From contig JAFAZC010000154.1 of NCBI GenBank assembly GCA_019239965.1, positions 1 to 38,602 on the forward strand: a stretch of 38,602 nucleotides of DNA, in the 5' to 3' direction. A model generated the notes under the pieces. The model was given only the letters and a program-made list of their open reading frames with translations. It searched no databases and had not been told where the DNA came from. Shown here piece by piece: positions 8,333 through 17,623 of this stretch; positions within the stretch are counted from its first letter, which is position 1; the number at the start of each line of letters is the position of its first letter. A program made the translations under genes and the position numbers. This DNA is from Kutzneria sp. (GTDB lineage Bacteria; Actinomycetota; Actinomycetes; Mycobacteriales; Pseudonocardiaceae).

Positions 8333-9556
8333 GTGGCCGCACTGGTGGCGTCGGAACGTGCCCTGCGCACCGTGGTCTTCGTCGACGGCGTACGCACTCC
8401 GTTCGGCAAGGCCGGCCCGAAGGGGATCTACGCGGAGACCCGTGCGGACGACCTAGTTGTCAAGGTCATCCGCGAGCTGCTCCGACGACACCCCGAGCTG
8501 CCCCCCGAACGGATAGACGAGGTCGCCATCGCGGCCACCACCCAGATCGGCGACCAGGGCCTGACCATCGGCAGGACCGCGGCTCTGCTGGCCGGGCTGC
8601 CCAAGTCGGTGCCCGGCTACGCCATCGACAGGATGTGCGCCGGCGCGATGACAGCCGTGACCACCGCGGCGAGCGGCATCGCGTTCGGCGCGTACGACGT
8701 GGCCATCGCCGGCGGCGTCGAACACATGGGGCGCCACCCGATGGGCGAGGGCGTCGATCCCAACCCGCGCTTTCTGGCTGACCGACTGGTCGACCCCTCC
8801 GCCCTGGTGATGGGGCAGACCGCGGAAAACCTGCACGACCGCTTCCCGGCCGTCACCAAACAGCGGGCCGACGCGTTCGCCGCGGCCTCCCAGGACAGGT
8901 ACGACCGCGCCGTCAAGGCCGGGCATATCGGCCCCGAGTTGGTGCCGGTGGCCACCCGCTCCGCCGAGCGAGGCTGGGGTCTGGCCAGCGCCGACGAACC
9001 GCCACGTCCCGGCACCACCGTCGCCGGACTCGCCGGCCTGAAGACGCCGTTCCGGCCGCACGGCCGGGTCACCGCCGGCAACGCCGCCGGCCTCAACGAC
9101 GGGGCGACCGGCTGCATCCTCGCCGACTCGTCGACCGTGGCCGAGCTGGGCCTTCCCACCGGCATGCGGCTGGTCGGCTACGCCTTCGCCGGTGTGGAAC
9201 CCGAAGTCATGGGCGTCGGACCGGTGCCGGCCACCGAGCGGGCACTGCGCCGCACCGGGCTGACCATGGACGACATCGGCCTCATCGAGATCAACGAGGC
9301 CTTCGCCGTTCAGGTGCTCGCCTTCCTCGACCACTTCGGTATCGCCGACGACGATCCGCGGGTCAACCAGTGGGGTGGTGCCATCGCCACCGGCCATCCG
9401 CTCGCCTCCTCCGGCGTGCGGCTGATGACCCAGCTGGCGCGCCAGTTCACCACTCGGCAAGACGTGCGGTACGGCATCACCACGATGTGTATCGGCATCG
9501 GCATGGGCGGCACCGTGATCTGGGAAAACCCCAACTACACCGGCGGTGGACAGTGA
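8333..9556 (+). CDS. fadA: Acetyl-CoA acyltransferase (thiolase), beta-oxidation
   Basis: A 407-residue thiolase that cleaves 3-ketoacyl-CoA with CoA to give acetyl-CoA and a shortened acyl-CoA. The acyl-accepting cysteine is Cys102 in RMCAGAMTA, the GHP histidine is His355 in GHPLASSG and the second catalytic cysteine is Cys386 in TMCIGIGMGG. NEAFAVQ, the usual Asn-Glu-Ala-Phe motif, precedes the His. The GTG start at 8333 follows AAGGAG at 8322-8327. The stop overlaps the fadB GTG (GTGA), so the two are translationally coupled. In such pairs FadA and FadB form a multienzyme complex (trifunctional-protein type). Regulation is probably through the inverted repeat at 8283-8308. Confidence 0.95.
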   Translation: MAALVASERALRTVVFVDGVRTPFGKAGPKGIYAETRADDLVVKVIRELLRRHPELPPERIDEVAIAATTQIGDQGLTIGRTAALLAGLPKSVPGYAIDRMCAGAMTAVTTAASGIAFGAYDVAIAGGVEHMGRHPMGEGVDPNPRFLADRLVDPSALVMGQTAENLHDRFPAVTKQRADAFAAASQDRYDRAVKAGHIGPELVPVATRSAERGWGLASADEPPRPGTTVAGLAGLKTPFRPHGRVTAGNAAGLNDGATGCILADSSTVAELGLPTGMRLVGYAFAGVEPEVMGVGPVPATERALRRTGLTMDDIGLIEINEAFAVQVLAFLDHFGIADDDPRVNQWGGAIATGHPLASSGVRLMTQLARQFTTRQDVRYGITTMCIGIGMGGTVIWENPNYTGGGQ

Positions 9557-11682
9557 CTTCCTCGACAGGGCGGGCGACGTTCACGGCGGAACAGGCCAGG
9601 GAGGCTTTCCCCGACGAGGTGGTGACCACCGCGGTCACCCGGCTGGTGCGGGTGCCGGGCCTGTCCGGCGAGGTTGCCCTGATCACCCTGGACAACGGGC
9701 ACGACCACACCCGGCCGTCCACTTTCGGTCCGCAGGGCCTGCTCAGCCTCGCCCGCGCCTTCGACGAGGCGGTCGCCGCGGACCCGGTGGCCATCGCCAT
9801 CACCGGCAAACCGTTCGTCTTCGCCGTCGGCGCCGACCTCTCCGGCGTTGGCCGGCTGTCCTCCCCCGACCTGGCGCGGCGGATCGCCGAGACCGGACAC
9901 GAGGTGTTCCGCAGGTTCACCGAAGCCGCGGTGCCGACCTTCGCCTTCGTCAACGGCGCGGTCATGGGCGGCGGGCTCGAGCTCGCCCTGTCCTGCCACT
10001 ACCGCACGCTGGCGAGCAATGCGGCGGCGATCGCCCTTCCCGAGGTGTTCCTCGGCCTGTTCCCCGGCTGGGGCGGAACGCAGCTGCTGCCGAATCTGGT
10101 CGGCGCGGACGGCGCGGTCGAGGTGATCATCGAGAACGCGCTGAACCAGAACAAGATGCTGTCCCCGGCCCGCGCCGCCGAGTTGGGCATCGTCGACGTC
10201 GTGTTCGATTCGGCGGACTACCTCGAGCAGTCGCTGCGCTGGCTGGCCGACGTCGTCAGCGAGAACCTCACCCCCGTGCGGCGGAAGATCGACCGGGGCG
10301 AGGCGTGGCAGGCCGCGCTGGCCCGCGGTCGAGCCTTCGTCGCGGCCAAGACGCATGGCGCCTCCCCCGGCGCGGCCAAGGCGCTCGAGCTGCTGGAGCT
10401 GGCCCGCGACCACGACCTCGACGCCGGCTACGCAGCCGAGACCGACGCACTGGCACAGCTGCTGCTCACCGACGAGTTGCGCGCCGGGCTGTACGCGTTC
10501 GACCTGGTGCAGAAGCGGGCGAGGCGACCGGTCGGCGCGCCGGACAAGGCACTGGCACGGCCGGTTGGCAAGGTAGGCATCGTCGGCGCAGGCCTGATGG
10601 CCAGCCAACTCGCGCTGCTGTTCGTCCGCCGGCTGAAGGTGCCGGTGGTACTCACCGACATCGACAAGGATCGTGTCGACAAGGGTGTCGGTTACGTGCA
10701 CGCCGAGATCGACAAGCTGCTCGGCAGGGGACGGCTCTCCCCCGACGCCGCCAACCGGCTCAAGGCGCTGGTGACGGGATCGCTGGACAAGGCCGTCTTC
10801 GCCGACGCGGACCTGGTCATCGAGGCCGTCTTCGAGGAGCTCGCCGTCAAGCGGCAGGTGTTCGCCGAGGTGGAACAGCACGTGTCCGCCGAGTGTGTGC
10901 TCGCGACCAACACCTCGTCGCTGTCGGTCAGTCAGATGGCCGCGGAACTCGCCCATCCGGAGCGGGTCGTCGGACTGCACTTCTTCAATCCCGTTGCCGT
11001 GCTGCCCCTGGTGGAGGTCATCCGCGGCGAATGGACCGACGACGCGTCACTCGCCACCGCCTTCGCCGTCGGCAAGCAGCTGAAGAAGTCCTGCGTGCTG
11101 GTGTCCGACGCGCCCGCCTTCGTGGTCAACCGGCTGCTCACCCGGTTCCTCGGCGAGGTGGTCAGCGCGCTGGACGCGGGCACCCCGTTCGAGGTCGCGG
11201 ACGCCGCACTGGAACCCCTCGGCCTGCCGATGAGCCCGCTGGTGCTGCTGCAGCTGGTCGGGCCCACCGTCGCGCTGCACGTCGCGGAGACCATGCACGA
11301 GGCGTTCCCCGACCGGTTCCCGGTCAGCCCCAACCTGCGGCGCTTCGTCGAGGCCGGCAAGACTGCCGTCTACCTCTGGGACGAGGCGGGCAACCAGCGG
11401 GTCGACCCCGAGGTCCTCGCCCTGTGGGAGGGGGGTGACCAGCCACAGACGGCCGAGCAGGTGCGTACCCGCGCCGAGGAGGCGCTCGCCGACGAGGTCC
11501 GGCGGATGCTGGACGACGGCGTGGTGGCCGAGGCGCAGGACGTCGACCTGTGCCTGCTGCTCGGGGCCGGCTGGCCGTTCTGGCTCGGCGGGATTACGCC
11601 GTACCTCGATCGCGCCGGGGTCTCCGAGCGGGTAACCGGGAAACGGTTCCTCGCTCCTGGTGTCGCCTCAGTGCCCGTCTGA
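9553..11682 (+). CDS. fadB: Enoyl-CoA hydratase / 3-hydroxyacyl-CoA dehydrogenase (FadB)
   Basis: A 709-residue bifunctional beta-oxidation enzyme. The N-terminal crotonase domain (about 20-290) has the oxyanion segments FAVGADLSG and VMGGGLELAL; Glu143 and Glu164 align with the catalytic glutamates of enoyl-CoA hydratase. The NAD+ domain begins near 340 with VGIVGAGLMASQLA, then the VIEAVFE and GLHFFNPVAVLPLVEV segments, the latter with the catalytic His. Two C-terminal dimerisation-type domains follow. It hydrates 2-enoyl-CoA and oxidises the 3-hydroxyacyl-CoA with NAD+. GTG at 9553 overlaps the fadA stop. The dinucleotide motif reads GAGLMA where GAGTMG is usual, a conservative difference. 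Confidence 0.95.
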   Translation: MTSSTGRATFTAEQAREAFPDEVVTTAVTRLVRVPGLSGEVALITLDNGHDHTRPSTFGPQGLLSLARAFDEAVAADPVAIAITGKPFVFAVGADLSGVGRLSSPDLARRIAETGHEVFRRFTEAAVPTFAFVNGAVMGGGLELALSCHYRTLASNAAAIALPEVFLGLFPGWGGTQLLPNLVGADGAVEVIIENALNQNKMLSPARAAELGIVDVVFDSADYLEQSLRWLADVVSENLTPVRRKIDRGEAWQAALARGRAFVAAKTHGASPGAAKALELLELARDHDLDAGYAAETDALAQLLLTDELRAGLYAFDLVQKRARRPVGAPDKALARPVGKVGIVGAGLMASQLALLFVRRLKVPVVLTDIDKDRVDKGVGYVHAEIDKLLGRGRLSPDAANRLKALVTGSLDKAVFADADLVIEAVFEELAVKRQVFAEVEQHVSAECVLATNTSSLSVSQMAAELAHPERVVGLHFFNPVAVLPLVEVIRGEWTDDASLATAFAVGKQLKKSCVLVSDAPAFVVNRLLTRFLGEVVSALDAGTPFEVADAALEPLGLPMSPLVLLQLVGPTVALHVAETMHEAFPDRFPVSPNLRRFVEAGKTAVYLWDEAGNQRVDPEVLALWEGGDQPQTAEQVRTRAEEALADEVRRMLDDGVVAEAQDVDLCLLLGAGWPFWLGGITPYLDRAGVSERVTGKRFLAPGVASVPV

Positions 11683-11688
11683 ACCACG

Positions 11689-11940
11689 TCAGAACGCCCG
11701 GTACGCGTCACGTCGATGGCTGATCCGGGTGACGTAGACCAGACGCTTGTCGTCGTGAATGCGGTACAGCACGCGGTAGTCACTGCGCCGGGCCGACCAC
11801 TGGTCGTCCACGGGTGGATCGAGCTGCTTGCCTACCCGGTGCGGGTTCGCCGCCAAGGGCCCAGCCACCAGCTCGTACACCGCCATGGCGACCTGGACGG
11901 GTATGTGCTCGGCGAGCCTGCGGAGGCCAGGCCACGTCAT
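11689..11940 (-). pseudogene. RelE/ParE-type toxin, N-terminus apparently frameshifted
   Basis: The 83-residue open frame carries the RelE core: PLAANPHRVGKQL, WSARRSDYRVLYRI and a C-terminal ISHRRDAYR, as in mRNA-cleaving toxins of the RelE family. However, its ATG at 11940 leaves out the first beta strand of the fold. That strand is encoded in another frame: a GTG at 11953, which overlaps the antitoxin stop in the usual GTGA manner, reads VTELYDVAWPPQA and then loses register near 11915. Joining the two gives a normal RelE N-terminus. So the toxin has probably suffered a small indel, or it is made in truncated form from 11940. The gene is downstream of its antitoxin and convergent with fadB, 6 bp apart. 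Confidence 0.72.
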
Positions 11941-11949
11941 AGAGCTCAG

Positions 11950-12273
11950 TCACGCTACATTGTCCGTTCCGTCCATACGGGCGCTCAGAATGGACGCTAT
12001 GTCGGCGTTGCTGTAGATCTCACCATGCACGTAGGCCTCGTCCGCCTCGTGAATGTCACGTAGTGCCGCCGGGTCGCCAAGTACGTCAAGCGTCTCGTTG
12101 ATGCTCTCCCACTCGTTGACCGAGACCAGAATGGCGACGGGTTTGCCATTGCGCGTAATGGTTACCCGATCCCGCTGCTTCTCCACCTGGACGACCAGCT
12201 CGGCCAGCCGAGCCTTCACGTCAGTGATAGGCAAAGTCTCTATAGTCTTAATTATAGACCGAATTAGGACCAC
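11950..12273 (-). CDS. Phd/YefM-type antitoxin
   Basis: Up to 107 residues. The N-terminal Phd/YefM fold is clear: LPITDVKARLAELV, then RVTITRNGKPVAILVSVNEWESI, the DNA-binding and dimerisation half. The acidic C-terminal tail (DIHEADEAYVHGEI) should wrap the toxin. Such antitoxins repress their own operon. The start is unclear: GTG at 12273 adds about ten residues not typical of the family, whereas the position where relatives have Met (before ETLPITDV) is ATA at 12243-12241. A TATAAT on this strand at 12256-12251 would place the transcript start near that ATA. TTG at 12234 is a further possibility. The RelE-like toxin lies 9 bp downstream. Confidence 0.85.
   Translation of the reverse strand: MVLIRSIIKTIETLPITDVKARLAELVVQVEKQRDRVTITRNGKPVAILVSVNEWESINETLDVLGDPAALRDIHEADEAYVHGEIYSNADIASILSARMDGTDNVA
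12251..12256 (-). promoter_or_regulatory. Consensus -10 element (TATAAT) of the antitoxin operon
   Basis: TATAAT on the minus strand sits in a short AT-rich island (about 12240-12275) that contrasts with the GC-rich surroundings. A transcript start 7-8 bp downstream would fall near 12243, at or just before the first conserved antitoxin codons, giving a leaderless or nearly leaderless mRNA. No good -35 element is visible. Confidence 0.45.
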
Positions 12274-12316
12274 TACTACTCATGCTCGGCACGTGCCGTG
12301 GCCGTCGGACTGGTGC

Positions 12317-13060
12317 ATGATCGACGGCGTGATCCGAGTCGGGACGTCGGGATGGGTGTACCCGGAATGGCGCGGCGTGTTCTATCCGAAGGGGCTGCCG
12401 CAGCGCCGGGAGCTGGAGTACCTGTCGCGCAGGGTGAACTCCATCGAGATCAACGGCTCGTTCTACTCGCTGCGGCAACCGTCGAACTACCGGGCATGGG
12501 CGGCCACGACACCGGACGACTTCGTGTTCGCGGTGAAGGGAATACGCCAGGTGACCCACGTCAAGCGGCTGCGAAACATCGAGCGGCCGCTGGCGGACTT
12601 CTTCGCCTCCGGCGTTCTCGAGTTGGGCCACAAGTTGGGCCCCGTGTTGTGGCAGCTGCCACCGAGTGTGCGGTTCGATCCCGAGGTGTTGGACGGGTTC
12701 CTGCGGTTGCTGCCGCGAACGGTGCGCCATGCGTTGGAGGTCCGGCACCCCAGCTTCCGCGACCCAACCTTCTTCAGGCTGATGCACGCCAACAACGTCG
12801 CCTCGGTCGTCGCCGACACCGCGGGAACCTGGCCCCGGTTCGACGAGATCACCGCCGACTTCGTCTACGTGCGGCTGCACGGCGATGAGGAACTGTACGC
12901 CAGCGGCTACACCGACAGGGCGTTGGACCGTTGGGCTTCGCGAATCCGCGACTGGGCTCGCGACCGCGATGCCTTCGTCTATTTCGACAACACCATGCGG
13001 GCAAGGGCTCCACACGACGCGGTCGCGTTGGCCAGCCGGCTCGACACCGCCGCGCCCTGA
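12317..13060 (+). CDS. DUF72 domain protein (YecE-like TIM barrel)
   Basis: About 247 residues of the DUF72 family. The diagnostic N-terminus IRVGTSGWVYPEWRGVFYP is followed by VNSIEINGSFY, FVFAVKGIRQVTH, VLWQLPP and, near the end, FVYFDNTM, all typical. The family is a TIM barrel of unknown activity, with nuclease or phosphatase roles proposed. ATG at 12317 (MIDGV) and GTG at 12329 (VIRVGTSGW) are both plausible starts; neither has a good ribosome-binding site. The gene is divergent from the antitoxin gene, so the AT-rich island may supply promoters for both. It has no operon partner. Confidence 0.87.
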   Translation: MIDGVIRVGTSGWVYPEWRGVFYPKGLPQRRELEYLSRRVNSIEINGSFYSLRQPSNYRAWAATTPDDFVFAVKGIRQVTHVKRLRNIERPLADFFASGVLELGHKLGPVLWQLPPSVRFDPEVLDGFLRLLPRTVRHALEVRHPSFRDPTFFRLMHANNVASVVADTAGTWPRFDEITADFVYVRLHGDEELYASGYTDRALDRWASRIRDWARDRDAFVYFDNTMRARAPHDAVALASRLDTAAP

Positions 13061-13185
13061 GCCGACCCTGAACGAATCCGTCACTCTTTCGAGGCCAACC
13101 GGGCCACCATCGGTACGGCGCGACATCCTCCCGCCAGTACGATCTCGATCGACCAAGGTCGGCTGAAGGACGGCGGGCGGTAGGC

Positions 13186-13578
13186 ATGGCGACATGGAAC
13201 GACCTGGTGGCCTTCGTACGTGCCGAGTACCGGGTTGTCGAGCAGAGAGCGGACGAGCTTACGATCCAGATCGAGTTCGACGACGAGCGCAGCCAACACA
13301 TCTGGCTCAGCCGGGAGGTGCTGGACGGCAAGGAGGAATGGGTCCAGATCGTCTCACCGTGCGCACTCGCCGATCAGGTAGACCTGCGCGCACTGCTCAC
13401 CGAGATCGGACACACCACCGTCGTCGGAGGGGCGGCGATTATGGGAAACCACGTGGTGCTGCGCCATTCGCTTCCACTGTCCAACTTGGACATCAATGAG
13501 TTCATCGACCCGCTGCAGCTGCTCGCCGGGACCGTGGACACCCTGGAGGAGCAGTTCTCCGGCGGAGACACCTACTGA
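13186..13578 (+). CDS. YbjN-like (type III chaperone fold) protein
   Basis: A 130-residue acidic protein without membrane segments. The pattern of alternating strands in the first half (VEQRADELTIQIEFDD, SQHIWLSREV) followed by ALTEIG-type helices and a C-terminal LQLLAGTVDTLEEQ resembles actinobacterial YbjN/CesT-like proteins, which are thought to bind peptides; the assignment is by impression only. ATG at 13186 has no strong ribosome-binding site. Its stop overlaps the stop of the opposite-strand histidine kinase by 7 bp. Confidence 0.65.
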   Translation: MATWNDLVAFVRAEYRVVEQRADELTIQIEFDDERSQHIWLSREVLDGKEEWVQIVSPCALADQVDLRALLTEIGHTTVVGGAAIMGNHVVLRHSLPLSNLDINEFIDPLQLLAGTVDTLEEQFSGGDTY

Positions 13579-14750
13579 CCTTCTGGCTGGCTCGGAAGGT
13601 GCACCGTCACGGCGAGGCCGCCGCCACACACGGGTTCGGCCAGCACCTGCCCACCGTGTGCCCCTACGGCGGCCCGCACGATCGACAACCCCAGCCCCGT
13701 TCCGCTCCTCGCCGTCCGGTCCACCCCGCCGCGACGGAACGGCTCGAATAGTTCCGCGACCCGCTCGGCGTCGACGGGCGGACCGCTGGAGCTGACCCGC
13801 AGCACCGTCCACCGCGGTCCGCTCTCGGTGCGGATGTCGAGCCAGCCCCCGTCCACGTTGTGCCGGACCGCGTTCTCCACGAGGTTGCCGACGATCCGCT
13901 CCAGTAGCGCCGGATCGCCGATCGTGGGAGCCGGTGCGGTGTGGAACACCACGCCGAGTCCCCTGAGGTCGGCCTCCGCCCGCGAGGCGCGCCATACCCC
14001 GGACACCACCACGGCGAGGTCGACCGGTTCGCGCACGGCTAGTCCCGTCCCCTCGGTCCTGGCCAGCAGCAGCAGCGCCGTGACGAGTTGTTCCGCCCGC
14101 AGCGTCGCGGTCCGCACCACCTCCGCCATCCGGCGCAGCTCGTCGGCGTCGGCGTCGGCGTCGGCCAGCGTGACGTCCAACTCCGTGCGGATCACCGAGA
14201 GCGGGGTGCGCAGCTCGTGGCTTGCGTTGGCCACGAACCGGCGCTGGGCGTCGAATGCCGCCTGCAGGCGGTCGAGCATGCCGTCGAACGTGTCCGCGAG
14301 TTCGGCCACCTCGTCTCTCGGCCCGTCGAGACCGAGTCGCTCGCCGAGGGACTCCGCTGACAGCCGTCGTGCGGTCGCGGTCACCTCGCGCAGTGGACGC
14401 AGCACGCCCCCGGTCAACGTCCAGGCGAGGATGGCGCCGGTGGCAAGCACGAGAGCGAACGCGATGGCGCCGGCACCGAGCACCTGGGCGCGGGCGTGGT
14501 CCCGCAGCACGTCGCCGAGCAGGGCCGCGTCCACCGAGACACCGTCGACGACGACTCTGGCTCCCTCCGGCAGCAGCGGAACGGATCCCTTGACGACGGC
14601 GCCGACCAGCCACCAGCCGAGCCATAGCAGCAGCGCGCTGACGACGGCGACGATACCGACCGTGGCCAGCGTGATGCGCAGCCTCAGGCCAGGGCCGTAG
14701 CGCCGTCGGTCGCTCACCCGAGGATCATGCTCCCGAGACGGACGCGGCAT
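13572..14750 (-). CDS. Sensor histidine kinase (HAMP, HisKA, HATPase_c)
   Basis: About 392 residues, an inner-membrane sensor. TM1 is at roughly 30-50 (ITLATVGIVAVVSALLLWLG), a short extracytoplasmic loop of about 50 residues follows, and TM2 is around 95-118. A HAMP domain comes next (LRPLREVTATARRLSAESLG), then the dimerisation/phospho-acceptor H-box FVANASHELRTPLSV, the N-box IVGNLVENAVRHN and the G-box GTGLGLSIVRAAVGAHGG. The small periplasmic loop argues for sensing in or near the membrane. ATG at 14750 overlaps the upstream regulator gene by 26 bp; GTG at 14717 is an alternative that avoids overlap. It forms a leftward operon with the OmpR-type regulator. Confidence 0.92.
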   Translation of the reverse strand: MPRPSREHDPRVSDRRRYGPGLRLRITLATVGIVAVVSALLLWLGWWLVGAVVKGSVPLLPEGARVVVDGVSVDAALLGDVLRDHARAQVLGAGAIAFALVLATGAILAWTLTGGVLRPLREVTATARRLSAESLGERLGLDGPRDEVAELADTFDGMLDRLQAAFDAQRRFVANASHELRTPLSVIRTELDVTLADADADADELRRMAEVVRTATLRAEQLVTALLLLARTEGTGLAVREPVDLAVVVSGVWRASRAEADLRGLGVVFHTAPAPTIGDPALLERIVGNLVENAVRHNVDGGWLDIRTESGPRWTVLRVSSSGPPVDAERVAELFEPFRRGGVDRTARSGTGLGLSIVRAAVGAHGGQVLAEPVCGGGLAVTVHLPSQPEGQ

Positions 14751-15438
14751 CGTCGGACGTCGTGTCCGTACCCTTGTCCGCGGTCGGTACCCGGTAGCCG
14801 GCACCAACGACGGTCTCGATGATCCCCGGCTCGCCGAGCTTCTTGCGCAGTGTCATCACCGTCACCCGGACGGTCGTGGTGAACGGGTCGGCGTTCTCGT
14901 CCCACACCCGTTCCAGCAGCTCCTCGCTGCTGACCACGGCGCCTCCCACCGACATCAGCACCTCGAGGACACCGAACTCCTTGCGGGTCAGGTCGATCAG
15001 CTGACCCGACCGCGTCACGGTCCGCCGCGCCGGGTCCAGCTCGACGTCAGCGGCCACCAGCACCGGCGGCGTGGCCGGAGTGGCCCTGCGCGCCAGCGCC
15101 CGCACCCGTGCGACCAACTCGGCGAACGCGAACGGCTTGGCAAGATAGTCGTCGGCACCGAGCGACAGCCCGTCGACCCGGTCCTGCACGCCGGCGCTCG
15201 CGGTGAGCATGAGCACCCGGGTGATCACCCCGGATCGCACGATCTCCCGGCACAGCTCGTCGCCGGACATCCTGGGCAGGTCCCTGTCCAGGACCACCAC
15301 GTCGTACCGGGTGACGGACATCTTCTCGTGGCCGGATTCACCGTCGAACGCGACGTCGACCGCCATGCCCTCGCGCCGCAGGCCTCGGGCCACCGCCTCG
15401 GCCAGCGGCTGTTCGTCCTCGACTATCAGGATCCGCAC
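14725..15438 (-). CDS. OmpR/PhoB-type response regulator
   Basis: A 237-residue regulator. The receiver domain has ILIVEDEQPLA (acidic pocket), VVLDRDLPRMSGDE (phospho-acceptor Asp), MLTASAG and DDYLAKPFAFAEL (conserved Lys). The winged-helix DNA-binding domain starts around 125: LTRKEFGVLEVLM, LLERVWDE and the recognition helix TVRVTVMTLRKKLG, ending VVGAGYRV. The GTG start at 15438 gives VRILIVEDE. It is the first gene of a two-gene operon with the kinase and is probably phosphorylated by it. The target genes are unknown. The C-terminal tail after GYRV is short, acidic and Thr/Ser/Asp-rich. Confidence 0.95.
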   Translation of the reverse strand: MRILIVEDEQPLAEAVARGLRREGMAVDVAFDGESGHEKMSVTRYDVVVLDRDLPRMSGDELCREIVRSGVITRVLMLTASAGVQDRVDGLSLGADDYLAKPFAFAELVARVRALARRATPATPPVLVAADVELDPARRTVTRSGQLIDLTRKEFGVLEVLMSVGGAVVSSEELLERVWDENADPFTTTVRVTVMTLRKKLGEPGIIETVVGAGYRVPTADKGTDTTSDDAASVSGA

Positions 15439-15478
15439 CTCTCCACGGTGCCACAGCCGAGGGAGTGTGCGCCGTCAG

Positions 15479-15493
15479 GGCCGGTAGCCGGCC
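15479..15493. terminator. Short GC hairpin downstream of dxs
   Basis: GGCCGG - TAG - CCGGCC, perfect 6-bp arms, 13 bp past the dxs stop in its reading direction. It is a candidate factor-independent or pause hairpin for dxs; no T-run follows on the minus strand. Confidence 0.4.
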
Positions 15494-15505
15494 ACGACGG
15501 CCGGG

Positions 15506-17431
15506 TCAGCCGCGTTCACGCTCCTCGACCTCGGCGACCGCGGCGGGCTGACCTGAGTGCCGTACGACCAGTTCGGTGACCCGCCTCGCGACGTCCTGTG
15601 CGGTCAGGCCGATCGAGGCCAGCACGTCCGAGCGGGATCCGTGCTCGAGGAAACGCTGCGGCACACCGAGATCACGCAAGGGAACGGTCACCCCGGCGTC
15701 GCGCAGCGCGGCGGCGAGAGACCACCCGAAACCACCGTGCCGACCGCTGTCCTCCACCGTCACCACGAGCCGGTGCTCGCCGGCAAGACCGATCAGCTCC
15801 TCGGGCACGGGCATGATCCAGCGTGGATCCACGACCGTGACACCGATGCCCTGGTCGGCGAGTCGGGCGGAGGCGGCGACGCCGAGCTCGCCGAACGCCC
15901 CGATAACGACGAGGAGCACGTCCCGGTCGGCGCCGTCCGCGGGCCGGCCGAGTACGTCGACGGTGCCGATCCGTTCGACGGCCGGCACCAGGTCGACCAC
16001 GGCACCCTTGGAGAAGCGCACAGCGGACGGACCGTCCTCGATGGCGATGGCCTCCCGGAACTCCTCCCGCAGCGTCGCGGCGTCCCTCGGCGCGGCGACC
16101 CGCAGGCCCGGGATCATGCCCAGGATGGACAGGTCCCACATGCCGTTGTGGCTCGGCCCGTCCGATCCGGTGATTCCGGCCCGGTCCAGCACCAGGGTGA
16201 CGGGCTGCCGGTGCAGGGCGACATCCATCAGCAGCTGGTCGAACGCGCGGTTGAGAAACGTGGAGTAGAGAGCGACCACGGGGTGCAGGCCGGCCATGGC
16301 CATGCCGGCCGCCGAGGTCAACGCGTGCTGTTCGGCGATGCCGACATCGAAACATCGGTCCGGGTAGGTGCGGGCGAACGTGTCGAGTCCGGTCGGATGC
16401 AGCATCGCGGCGGTGATCGCCACGATGTCCTCGCGTCCGGCGCCGGCACGGACGAGCTCGTCGGCGAACACCGAGGTCCAGGAGGTGACCTTGGGACCGA
16501 TCGGCCGCCCGGTCGCCGGGTCCATCGCCGCGGTCTGGTGCATCTGATCGGCCTCGTCGTTCTCCGCGGGCGGATACCCGTTGCCCTTGCGGGTGACCGC
16601 GTGCACGATCACGGGGCCGTTGAACGCCTTGGCCCTGCGCAGGGCCATCTCCAGTGCGGTGATGTCATGCCCGTCGACGGGACCCACGTACTTCAGCCGA
16701 AGATCCTCGAACATCGCCTGCGGCACCAGCGCGTCCTTGATGCCGCGCTTGGCCGCGTGGAGTGCGGCGTACACGGCGCTGCCGACGACCGGGGTGCGCT
16801 GCAGGGTCCGCTTGCCGCTTTCCAGAGCACGCTCGTACCCGGGTCGCAGCCGAAGTGAGGCGAGGTGGTCGGCAAGGCCACCGATGGTCGGCGAGTAGGA
16901 CCGTCCGTTGTCGTTGACGACGATCACCACCGGCCGGTTCTGGTCGGCGGCGATGTTGTTCAGCGCCTCCCAGCACATGCCGCCGGTCAGCGCGCCGTCG
17001 CCGACAACCGCGACGACGTGCCGCCGGCTGCCGGTGATTTGGAACGCCTTGGCCATGCCGTCGGCGTAGGACAGCGCGGTGGACGCGTGGCTGTTCTCGA
17101 CGAAGTCGTGCTCACTCTCGGCCCGTGCCGGGTAGCCGGAGACGCCGCCGGTCTGTTTGAGCAGGCTGAACCCGTCCCGCCGACCGGTGAGGATCTTGTG
17201 GACGTAGCACTGGTGGCCGACGTCGAACAGCAGGACGTCGTCTGGCGAGTCGAACACCCGGTGCAGCGCCAGGGTCAGCTCGACCACACCGAGATTGGGG
17301 CCGAGATGGCCGCCGGTCCGGGACACCTTGTCCACCAGAAAGGACCTGATCTCAGCCGCGAGCTGTACCAGCTCGTCCGGCCCCATCCGTTTCACGTCGG
17401 CGGGTCCGTGTACGGAATCCAGCAACGTCAC
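15506..17431 (-). CDS. dxs: 1-deoxy-D-xylulose-5-phosphate synthase
   Basis: A 641-residue thiamine-diphosphate enzyme that condenses pyruvate and glyceraldehyde 3-phosphate, the first step of the MEP isoprenoid route. [10 protein letters not shown] (39-48) and VGHQCYVHK hold the conserved histidines, [16 protein letters not shown] (144 onward) is the ThDP/Mg motif, [11 protein letters not shown] carries the glutamate that activates ThDP, and the transketolase C-domain ([11 protein letters not shown]) closes the protein. The length matches other actinobacterial Dxs. GTG at 17431 was chosen because GAGG lies 7 bp upstream; GTG at 17434 is adjacent. It is monocistronic as far as visible. The product feeds menaquinone and polyprenyl carriers. 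Confidence 0.97.
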   Translation of the reverse strand: MTLLDSVHGPADVKRMGPDELVQLAAEIRSFLVDKVSRTGGHLGPNLGVVELTLALHRVFDSPDDVLLFDVGHQCYVHKILTGRRDGFSLLKQTGGVSGYPARAESEHDFVENSHASTALSYADGMAKAFQITGSRRHVVAVVGDGALTGGMCWEALNNIAADQNRPVVIVVNDNGRSYSPTIGGLADHLASLRLRPGYERALESGKRTLQRTPVVGSAVYAALHAAKRGIKDALVPQAMFEDLRLKYVGPVDGHDITALEMALRRAKAFNGPVIVHAVTRKGNGYPPAENDEADQMHQTAAMDPATGRPIGPKVTSWTSVFADELVRAGAGREDIVAITAAMLHPTGLDTFARTYPDRCFDVGIAEQHALTSAAGMAMAGLHPVVALYSTFLNRAFDQLLMDVALHRQPVTLVLDRAGITGSDGPSHNGMWDLSILGMIPGLRVAAPRDAATLREEFREAIAIEDGPSAVRFSKGAVVDLVPAVERIGTVDVLGRPADGADRDVLLVVIGAFGELGVAASARLADQGIGVTVVDPRWIMPVPEELIGLAGEHRLVVTVEDSGRHGGFGWSLAAALRDAGVTVPLRDLGVPQRFLEHGSRSDVLASIGLTAQDVARRVTELVVRHSGQPAAVAEVEERERG

Positions 17432-17623
17432 CACTTCACCTCGTCCTTGGCACCGGGGCATGGTCACACGTCATCGCCGAACGCACCCAGCCCAGTCACG
17501 TTCAGGCTGGCCTGCAGAGAAGGTCGGCTGCACACGCCGCGGCGACATCGTGGACACCTGGCGCGGCCTCACATCCCTGACGATGCCAGACGCTGTGCCG
17601 TGGTTGCCCTCCTCACCCCCAGA

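Noticed and set aside
9535-10980. Long minus-strand open frame opposite fadB (about 481 codons)
   Set aside because: Shadow of fadB; composition is His/Gly/Val-rich with no domain, as expected for the complement of a GC-rich gene.
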